Positions 57,163 to 64,000 of a stretch of 64,000 bases of DNA are shown here, piece by piece; positions within the stretch are counted from its first letter, which is position 1, and every line of letters starts with the position of its first letter. The notes beneath the pieces are model-generated. The model saw nothing but the letters and a program-made list of their open reading frames with translations, did not search any database and had not been told where the DNA came from. Source of the DNA: Corinectria fuckeliana (Eukaryota > Ascomycota > Sordariomycetes > Hypocreales > Nectriaceae); NCBI GenBank assembly GCA_019137255.1, contig WPDH01000013.1, forward strand, positions 1-64,000, written 5' to 3'. The position numbers were made by a program, and so were the translations under genes.

Positions 57163-60100
57163 TTACAGGTACGGCATCCACAGGGCGTCGCACTGCGCCA
57201 GGTTCATTGGGTTCACCGCCTTGGCAATAGAGTCAATGACGGTCTGGTTCGCCGGCAGGTTTCCGACAGGGCTGTGGGCCAGGCTGATTGCCCGCTTGAC
57301 AATCGAGTCGCTGTTGACCTGGACAGACTCTCGAAGTTGGTTCTCCGACATGCCGGCTCGGTGACTGCTAGTGAACCAGAATATCATCTCGTCCCGCACA
57401 AAGAGAGTCAGAGCATGCTCGAGCTCATGTTCAGGCTCCGTCAAGCATCGCGCAATTGCCATCAGCGAGCATGCGAAGATGCCTTCTGTGGCAAGTGGTC
57501 CCATGAGCGTCTGCAAGTTGGGCGTCAAGCGGAACGGCACCGGCTCCGGGTTGTGGAAGAACGGCTTCGACGCGCTCATGTATGACATCAACTCCGATCC
57601 CCAAATGTTACCCGATCCGCGAGCAATGTTGATCTTTTGTGGGTAGCGGTTGTGCATGTATAGAATGTACGTCATGAATGTCAAGGCTGACAACTGGTAC
57701 GAGAACTGGCGTCGGAAGAGCCAAAACTCCGAGAACTGGGGAAACACCTTCTGGAAGTACTCCAAAGCGAGTGTTGAAGGCACCCACTTCTCCTGGATCG
57801 CGTTGAAGACCTCCAGCCGGGCCGTAGCGGTCTGTTCGGGTTTATTCTGCAACGTGTTAGTCGCCATTGGCATAGACATCAGAGCGGAATAACTTACAGA
57901 GCTCTTGCTCTCGAGCGCGCCACGCAGCTTCTCCATGGTGAAAAGCACCGGATCATCCTTGGACATGCCCATGCGTCGGCAGTGATCCTCATACACGCCC
58001 TGCAACGTGATGTACGATGTGTCCTCTTGCACGATTCTTATGTGCGGTGCTAAGGGGACCATCAACGGCAGCGTGAACTGTAAATCGCGACGTCGACTCT
58101 CCTTCTTGCGGCCGAGCGTTTGGTTGAGGTGACGGAACAGCTGCAGAATGCGTTCCTCTCGTCGACAATGCCTGGCTGCTGGGTGCTGAACTGCCCAAGC
58201 GTGAACGCTTCCATCATGGCCGCGCATTTTGAGTCTGCGGTAGGAAGCACTGATCGAGCGAACGAGATCGACATTGGGCAAGAAGCGCTCAATTCGGATA
58301 AAGTCCTGGTTCTTGTCCTTGTGCTGCAGGTACTGACCAGGAATCTCGACCTCATCAAACTTCTGGTAGCGGAACTCGCTCAAGTGGGGAGAAAAGTTCT
58401 CGAGCGACGTGCGAGTAACACGTCGATCCAACTTCTCCTCGAACTTGTTTCGCCACCGGCGCAACTTATGGATATACTCGTACATGGTGGGTTTATGCTC
58501 AACGAAATCGGCCTCGAACGATTTCTTGATATGATTTGGCAGAATCGTTTCTGCGAACCGGGTAATGTTGGTTTCGGTAGCAGGAGGCAGCTTGACGCTC
58601 TTAGCGAATGATGCAGGTGTGCGGCTAACATACGCAAGCGCATCGTTTAGGAGTGCAACGATGAGGCGGTAAGCATCTTCATCAGGAGGGCACTTGAAGT
58701 GCTTCTGAATTTGATCGACCATCGTCTCCATTGACAGCGCCAGAAGAGGGAACGCCGTCTTCAGCACCGACATGATCTCGTCAGTAAGTTCCCACGGGGG
58801 CTTCTTCTGAGACGGCTGCGGCTTTGACTGGTCCAAGGCTTGGCCGTTAGCCGCCGGGGTTGAAACATCGTTACTTTCAGACTTGATGAGGGCTTCGCCC
58901 GCCGCGTTGGCAGTGCCGGGTCGGGAGCTGCCGTCAGGTTTGGGGGGTTCCTGCTTGGTCATTGAGGGGGAAGCGCTGGGCTTTCCGCTCGATGCAGTTG
59001 ATTGCGCCCGTTGTCGAGCTCTCTCCTTCGCCTCCTGGTTCTTCTTGATGACCAGCATATCCTCACGGTTAGTGCGGAGCTGGAAGTACAATGCCTGGGG
59101 ATACGACTTGGCAATCCTCAAGAGGATCTGGTACACTCGAGGGGCCTCCTTATGGCCTAGGCCAGTTAGGAGCTGAGGGATGAAGGTGATCCAGTACCAC
59201 ACCGGCGTCTCGCCCTTAAAGTCGTCGAATCCGGCTGCGATGCTGCCTTTGGCGTCATCCAAGCTTAAGAGCCAGAGGATTCGGGCCAAGAGCTTGCGGG
59301 TCTTGGCGTTTTTGTAACTTCCCGCGGCTTGCAGATACGATGTGAGCGCCTGTCTCGCTGCGTTGAGATCGGTCGGATCGTCCTTGAACTTCCGGTCATT
59401 GAAGTAACCCCACTCAGCCCATGCCTTGGCTGCCCCGATATCGAAGAACAGGGCCGTGCCGTAAGCCGAGTCGGCCTCGTCCTTTTGCTTTAGCTTCTCA
59501 AGAAACATTCCCTTCAGCGTGTAGAACTCAGCCTTCTGCTGAGGGCTGAAGTAGTTGAGGTTCGTGTTGTTGATGACATCGAGGCCACTGGTGAGTTCCT
59601 CGGGGTTCTCGTAGTGGCATTTCGCTTGCTCGCGCAGCTTCAAGAACGCCTCTTGAATCTCAATGTTGGGCAGCGTGTAGATCCGGCTCAGCTGGCTGAT
59701 GCAGACCTCTGGCAAACTATGCTTGCGAGCCACATGGGCAAATCTGTTGATGATCCAAGCTGTCTCGTGATATCCTCGGTAAGCAAACGATGAAGCTCCG
59801 CCGGCGTTCTGTTGACCTTGCTGGGGGAGCAACTGCAGGTAGGTCTGATTGATAAGACTAAAGATGTGCTGTCTCCAGGTGACCAAGTCCTGCCAGGCCG
59901 TGATGTCGTCCCAAACGTTGGGCAATCGGTCGCGCCAAGCACCTAAGAGGAGCTTTAGCTCACCAGACTTGACATCCAGGTTGGATTGGTTGGTATTAGC
60001 AAGACTCTGGCAGATGACACTAGCGTCATGCAGCTCCACCAGCTGTTGGAAGTTCTGCAGCAATGGGATGTGGGCATTCGTCAACCGTTCTGGGAGCTGA

Positions 60101-63100
60101 TGCCATTTCCGGATCGACAGTTGAATGGCCTCATCGCAGACACGGGCAAACTCGCCTCCAGCTTCTTGTTGGTTGTGGAACTTGAGAAGAGACATGAAGG
60201 CTTGGAAGAAAGCGCGTCGAGGAGTAGGAGCATCCATCACACCCTTAATGATATTGTCGAGTGCTTCCCGATGTTGTTCCTCTTGCCACATGTCAGTGTT
60301 CCTCCAGGCGCACTCCAGGAGAAGATCCTGGAAGTTTTCGTGCTTAGCAAAATCTTGGAGGATCTCCCATTGCTGAAGTTTCTGAGCGCACAAGACCCAG
60401 TGATCTTCCCATAGCATGTACTCAGCTTGGGAAAATGGAATCACTCCAGTCCTAGCTTTGATCTGTGCATTTTCGTAAAGCTTCTGAGCCTTGTCCCACA
60501 TGCCATTTTGCTCGTAGGAGAGAGCAGCATTGGTTTCCACGAACTGACAACGACGTCGCCAGGTGCCATAAAACAGGTCATCCTCTTGGAGCGATGCGTA
60601 CAGCTCGACAAGCGCGTCTAGATTGCTCTCACGAACGGTCGCGGATTCAAACTCGGGTCTGATGGCAGCATTTTCAAGCTGGACCAGAGCAGTGTACCAG
60701 GCATCGTACGTCTTAGCCTCGAACTTGAGGACATGTGGTGGGAGCTTGCACTCGGGCCAGGTTCTCGCAGCACCCTCAATAAGGGACTGGACAACGTTAG
60801 GACGCTTGTCGATCTGGCGACTGTGATAGTCCTTCGTGAGGAGGGCCACCATGCCGCGCTCGAGGTCAATTCGGTCGTCCCGAGCTGTGGCAGACCAGTA
60901 AATCGGGAAGAGGGTTACCCAGAGCTGGTGAGCCAGTTGAGAGTCGATGTGCTGAAGCTGCATCAACGGATCGATAATGTCCCGAACCTTGACATCGCCA
61001 ATCTCCGCCATGAATCGTCGATGGTTTGCCATCAATGTCTCATACTTGTCATCGGCCATGCTGGAAGGCTCCCTAGCTTCCTTTTCCTTCGTAAAGACGG
61101 AGACTAATCGGGAGATCGGCATGGTCTTGAAGTCGTCTTGATGAAGTTGGATGTTGGCATTAGTCTCCACTGCTCCGAGCAGCAGCTGAGAAGCTTGTGC
61201 AAGCCAGTAAGAGTCTGCCAATGTATCCCAATTCTGAGACGTCAGGATGTAGGACAGGCGTGCACTAGCTGTCTTAGACAGGCTCTTGTCAAAAATGGCC
61301 ATGAAGCGGTTGCGCATGTCAACATCAGTTGCCCGAGTCCCGATAAGGAACGCATGTTCCATCCGGACGGTCAGTTCTGTGCGGGTGATCTTGGGGTCCT
61401 CGTATATTCGAATGACAAGGTCGAGGAACTTGGACAGCATGGTGGAATCCTGCCTATGCTCAAAGGACAACATCTTGTGGAGAACTGCCGTCTTCTCCTT
61501 CAAGGTCGGCCAGGTTCCTTCGGAGCGGAAGACCCATCCCTCAACCATGCTGAGAATCTCTTCGCAGAGTTCAATGTGCATCGACTTCTCCACCAATGTT
61601 GCGAGGACACTGAGAAAGGGACGTCGGTTGTCACCTAGGACTTCCATCCTCAATGCTACAACTTGGACCTCCTTGATCATGAGCTTGGTCTGTATTTCCA
61701 GATCGTAGGCTGTCATCTCGCCCGTGGGAGTACTAGGCTCCTGAGGTCGCGCATTCATACCAGCAACCTGACTTGCTACTGCATTATAGTGCTGCACATG
61801 CTCCCTAGCATGCTTGCTTTGAAGGGCTTTCATAAGCGACAGGATGTGCTGGTCGATGATCGTAGGCTTGCGATTGCCAAGGGACCAGAGAATGTTGACA
61901 CCCGACACGTAATTGTTCCCATTCATTGCTTCGGTGGCGAGTTGTGAGAGGTAGGCAACGATTTCCGAGGTTTGAGCCTCGGTTTCGCCTTCAGCATCAC
62001 CCTCTTCCATTGGAGTATCATCTGGTACAGAATCTAGAACACGCTTGATGATTGATCGAAGATCGCGTCCCTCGTCGTAGTTCTTGTCAGCAAGATGTAG
62101 ACAATCCTGGATCTCAGGATTCTCTGACTTGAGACACTTCTCAAGCACCTTCTGGATTGCGGGCATGTTCTTCTGGATCCAGTCGTCTGACTTTGCGTTG
62201 AGAATAATCCGCACAACTTGAAGGGTGTTGATAATGTTAGTCAGGAACTTCTCGTCGTACTTCTCGTTGTCGGTAGGGTCGGCATTGAGAATGTTCTGCG
62301 TCTTCTCGCTTGCGAGGATGACATCAGTCACGTTGGGGAAGAGGTCCAGATCCAGATCACCCCAGTACTGAGGCTGAACCAGGTTGTGAAGAAGTGCCAA
62401 AGCCTTCTTCCACAGCTCCGTCAGAGCTTGGGGAACAGGGGGAATGGAGGACGCCGACTGGTCTCGGGGTTTTGCGGAGGGCAGCTGGTATCGCTCGTTG
62501 AGCTGTGCGATAAACTCCACAAGATACTTGATCATCTTCTGTCGGAAGACAGGAGGGATCTGGTACTCAGCTCGTTCCACCTGCCTGTGCACTGGGGGTG
62601 ACGAGGTTGGCTGGTCACTGTCAAGCTTCCGCTTCCTCGTGTTGGGTGACTCAGAAAGTGCTCGCGACTTGAGGAGAGGTGACTTCTTTCCCTCTACTCG
62701 CCACTCCTCCCAGGTCCAGATGAGCCACATCATATTAAGAGCCAGCCTCTTGCTTTCGTGGGAGGCATTCTGGGGAGCAGCAACCTTTCGCAAGGAGGTG
62801 ACAATCAGAATGATATACTTGTCTCGAGCTTCGAAGAAGAGATCAGGGTGCCTAACAAGGAAGTGGAAAATGCTAGTCATCTGCTGAACGTTCTGTCCCT
62901 CGTCGGCAAGAATACGACGAGGTGCCACAGCCCAGGGAGCGTTGCGTTCGTTTGGTCCAGTTCCGCATCTCTTGGGCAGGACTGGTGCAATCAACTCCAA
63001 AGCTTGCGTCACCAGAGCACGACCCTCGTTTTGGTTCGCCTTGAGAAGCGACAGATATACTTGGGTGACGATCTTCGAAGGCGTTTCATAGTGAGCAATG

Positions 63101-64000
63101 AAGTAGCCGATGACGACGTACGCCGCGTGCTTGTTGATGACATCGTCCAGTCGGATAAAGGTCCAGCCAAACTTGATGATATCCTTTCTGGCCTCTTGAA
63201 GAGTGGTGTGGTAGTACTTCACAAGCATTGCTGAGAGTTGCAAGACTTCGTATCGAGTGTGATCGATGCCAGGCTGGGCCTGATCATCCATGGTCATCTC
63301 GGGATGGACCTTCCAGATCTTGCTGCTCACAGCATCGATAACGGCGCGATCCATGAGCCGTGGAGTCTTGCTCTGATCCTGCTGGTTCCAGTTGCGCATG
63401 ACATCCATGGCAACAATTGGGTTGACAATGTTGTGCAATAAGAAATGCTTCATCTTGTTCGTTGCGACCTTGCCTGCATATGTGTCCAGACATCGCAGGA
63501 AAGTAAGCTTCCAGAAACCCACCGCATCGGTGCAGATGATTTTATCGTAGATAAAGGAGAGCAGATCTTGGCTCATACGAAGCTCATCTGCGGTAACCGA
63601 CTCGATCAAGTTGAAGAGAGCATCAAGGTCCCTGGGTGACCTCTGTAAGGATTTGACAAGGACAGTCATCACCTGTTCAGCAGCTTGGTACGCAGGCAGC
63701 CGAAGATGAGACGGTAGGGTATGCTGTCGGAGATGTGTCTCGAGGTTCTTGCCAACGGTTTTCAGCCAAGTGACGTTGTCCTTCTTCTCCATCCAACTAT
63801 CAGCCCCAGGAAACTGGCTAATAGAATTAAGGATATGAATAGTATTGACCATAGCAATAAACTTCGTCTCGTTGTTCTGGGCCATAATCTCATTGCATCG
63901 ATTGATAAGACCCTCCACGTTCTCAACAGCAACGTCTCGCAAAGGTGCACTGTCCTCGTGGCAGAGAACTTGTGCCAAGAATCGGCCGTACTTTAGATCT
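57163..64000 (-). CDS. TRA1: TRA1/TRRAP, C-terminal 2,261 residues (5' end outside window)
   Basis: The minus-strand frame is open from 57163 (TAA) to the right edge; the start lies beyond position 64000. One intron is inferred at 57847-57897 (GTAAGT...TTGCAG, CTAAC branch). It is 51 nt with no stop, so the unspliced frame stays open. Long HEAT/FAT repeats (YEVLQLSAMLVKYYHTTLQE, AKCHYENPEELTSGLDVINN) lead to the PI3K-like domain (ERFLPNVDLVRSISASYRRL, INIARGSGNIWGSELMSYMS). The kinase-type DxxxxN and DFG residues are absent, as in the TRRAP pseudokinase. The FATC end reads AVNPMNLAQCDALWMPYL. A Ser/Pro/Lys-rich insert (about PSMTKQEPPKPDGSSRPG) precedes the pseudokinase. Tra1 is the activator-binding scaffold of the SAGA and NuA4 histone acetyltransferase complexes. 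Full-length family members have about 3,800 residues. Confidence 0.95.
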   Translation of the reverse strand, partial: DLKYGRFLAQVLCHEDSAPLRDVAVENVEGLINRCNEIMAQNNETKFIAMVNTIHILNSISQFPGADSWMEKKDNVTWLKTVGKNLETHLRQHTLPSHLRLPAYQAAEQVMTVLVKSLQRSPRDLDALFNLIESVTADELRMSQDLLSFIYDKIICTDAVGFWKLTFLRCLDTYAGKVATNKMKHFLLHNIVNPIVAMDVMRNWNQQDQSKTPRLMDRAVIDAVSSKIWKVHPEMTMDDQAQPGIDHTRYEVLQLSAMLVKYYHTTLQEARKDIIKFGWTFIRLDDVINKHAAYVVIGYFIAHYETPSKIVTQVYLSLLKANQNEGRALVTQALELIAPVLPKRCGTGPNERNAPWAVAPRRILADEGQNVQQMTSIFHFLVRHPDLFFEARDKYIILIVTSLRKVAAPQNASHESKRLALNMMWLIWTWEEWRVEGKKSPLLKSRALSESPNTRKRKLDSDQPTSSPPVHRQVERAEYQIPPVFRQKMIKYLVEFIAQLNERYQLPSAKPRDQSASSIPPVPQALTELWKKALALLHNLVQPQYWGDLDLDLFPNVTDVILASEKTQNILNADPTDNEKYDEKFLTNIINTLQVVRIILNAKSDDWIQKNMPAIQKVLEKCLKSENPEIQDCLHLADKNYDEGRDLRSIIKRVLDSVPDDTPMEEGDAEGETEAQTSEIVAYLSQLATEAMNGNNYVSGVNILWSLGNRKPTIIDQHILSLMKALQSKHAREHVQHYNAVASQVAGMNARPQEPSTPTGEMTAYDLEIQTKLMIKEVQVVALRMEVLGDNRRPFLSVLATLVEKSMHIELCEEILSMVEGWVFRSEGTWPTLKEKTAVLHKMLSFEHRQDSTMLSKFLDLVIRIYEDPKITRTELTVRMEHAFLIGTRATDVDMRNRFMAIFDKSLSKTASARLSYILTSQNWDTLADSYWLAQASQLLLGAVETNANIQLHQDDFKTMPISRLVSVFTKEKEAREPSSMADDKYETLMANHRRFMAEIGDVKVRDIIDPLMQLQHIDSQLAHQLWVTLFPIYWSATARDDRIDLERGMVALLTKDYHSRQIDKRPNVVQSLIEGAARTWPECKLPPHVLKFEAKTYDAWYTALVQLENAAIRPEFESATVRESNLDALVELYASLQEDDLFYGTWRRRCQFVETNAALSYEQNGMWDKAQKLYENAQIKARTGVIPFSQAEYMLWEDHWVLCAQKLQQWEILQDFAKHENFQDLLLECAWRNTDMWQEEQHREALDNIIKGVMDAPTPRRAFFQAFMSLLKFHNQQEAGGEFARVCDEAIQLSIRKWHQLPERLTNAHIPLLQNFQQLVELHDASVICQSLANTNQSNLDVKSGELKLLLGAWRDRLPNVWDDITAWQDLVTWRQHIFSLINQTYLQLLPQQGQQNAGGASSFAYRGYHETAWIINRFAHVARKHSLPEVCISQLSRIYTLPNIEIQEAFLKLREQAKCHYENPEELTSGLDVINNTNLNYFSPQQKAEFYTLKGMFLEKLKQKDEADSAYGTALFFDIGAAKAWAEWGYFNDRKFKDDPTDLNAARQALTSYLQAAGSYKNAKTRKLLARILWLLSLDDAKGSIAAGFDDFKGETPVWYWITFIPQLLTGLGHKEAPRVYQILLRIAKSYPQALYFQLRTNREDMLVIKKNQEAKERARQRAQSTASSGKPSASPSMTKQEPPKPDGSSRPGTANAAGEALIKSESNDVSTPAANGQALDQSKPQPSQKKPPWELTDEIMSVLKTAFPLLALSMETMVDQIQKHFKCPPDEDAYRLIVALLNDALAYVSRTPASFAKSVKLPPATETNITRFAETILPNHIKKSFEADFVEHKPTMYEYIHKLRRWRNKFEEKLDRRVTRTSLENFSPHLSEFRYQKFDEVEIPGQYLQHKDKNQDFIRIERFLPNVDLVRSISASYRRLKMRGHDGSVHAWAVQHPAARHCRREERILQLFRHLNQTLGRKKESRRRDLQFTLPLMVPLAPHIRIVQEDTSYITLQGVYEDHCRRMGMSKDDPVLFTMEKLRGALESKSSVSYSALMSMPMATNTLQNKPEQTATARLEVFNAIQEKWVPSTLALEYFQKVFPQFSEFWLFRRQFSYQLSALTFMTYILYMHNRYPQKINIARGSGNIWGSELMSYMSASKPFFHNPEPVPFRLTPNLQTLMGPLATEGIFACSLMAIARCLTEPEHELEHALTLFVRDEMIFWFTSSHRAGMSENQLRESVQVNSDSIVKRAISLAHSPVGNLPANQTVIDSIAKAVNPMNLAQCDALWMPYL

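Overview
The window is 64 kb of a filamentous ascomycete (Pezizomycotina) nuclear genome, most likely a Sordariomycete. The reasons are short GT...AG introns (about 43-80 nt) with CTAAC/CTGAC-type branch sites, dense genes on both strands, gene families typical of moulds (PTH11-like rhodopsin-domain receptor, GH76 DFG5/DCW1 mannosidase, Rds1-like ferritin-fold protein, DUF4188 and DUF6594 proteins), a very AT-rich RIP-like tract at the left edge, and mini-transposons in the gaps. Gene models were built by hand from open frames and splice signals; no search was run.

Left part (1-19.4 kb): an AT-rich tract and a gene-poor stretch, then a seven-TM rhodopsin-domain gene (+), spliceosomal MFAP1 (+), convergent with DNA polymerase alpha subunit B POL12 (-), a large Ams2-type GATA factor (-), and mitochondrial/possibly peroxisomal 3-hydroxyisobutyryl-CoA hydrolase (-), which shares a 350-bp divergent promoter with Sm-D2 (+). 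Sm-D2 is convergent with dihydroxyacetone kinase (-).

Middle (19.4-42.6 kb): GPI-anchored GH76 mannosidase (+), a DUF4188 protein (-), a coiled-coil Ser/Pro-rich protein (-), a divergent Lig4-like ATP-dependent DNA ligase (+) convergent with a 2-oxoglutarate/Fe(II) oxygenase (-), which is divergent from MKT1 (+). Next come a broken small gene (-) and a secreted Rds1-like ferritin-fold protein (-).

Right part (42.6-64 kb): repeat-bearing gene-poor DNA, a DUF6594-like membrane protein (+), a 5.7-kb gene-free stretch, an acetoacetyl-CoA synthetase gene carrying both a nonsense codon and a frameshift (+), a small membrane protein (-), and the C-terminal 2,261 residues of the SAGA/NuA4 scaffold TRA1 (-), which runs off the right edge.

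Most genes are housekeeping genes and do not form a pathway cluster. The unusual content lies between them: a three-copy family of short inverted-repeat elements (14.6, 26.5, 43.6 kb), a separate 400-bp element with long terminal inverted repeats (56.4 kb), at least one decayed gene whose lesions can be read (40.6-41.1 kb), the doubly broken acetoacetyl-CoA synthetase, a DNA ligase with an altered nucleotidyl-transferase motif I, and a 22-bp palindrome holding two inverted GATA sites before MFAP1. I found no tRNA, rRNA, CRISPR array or biosynthetic gene cluster.
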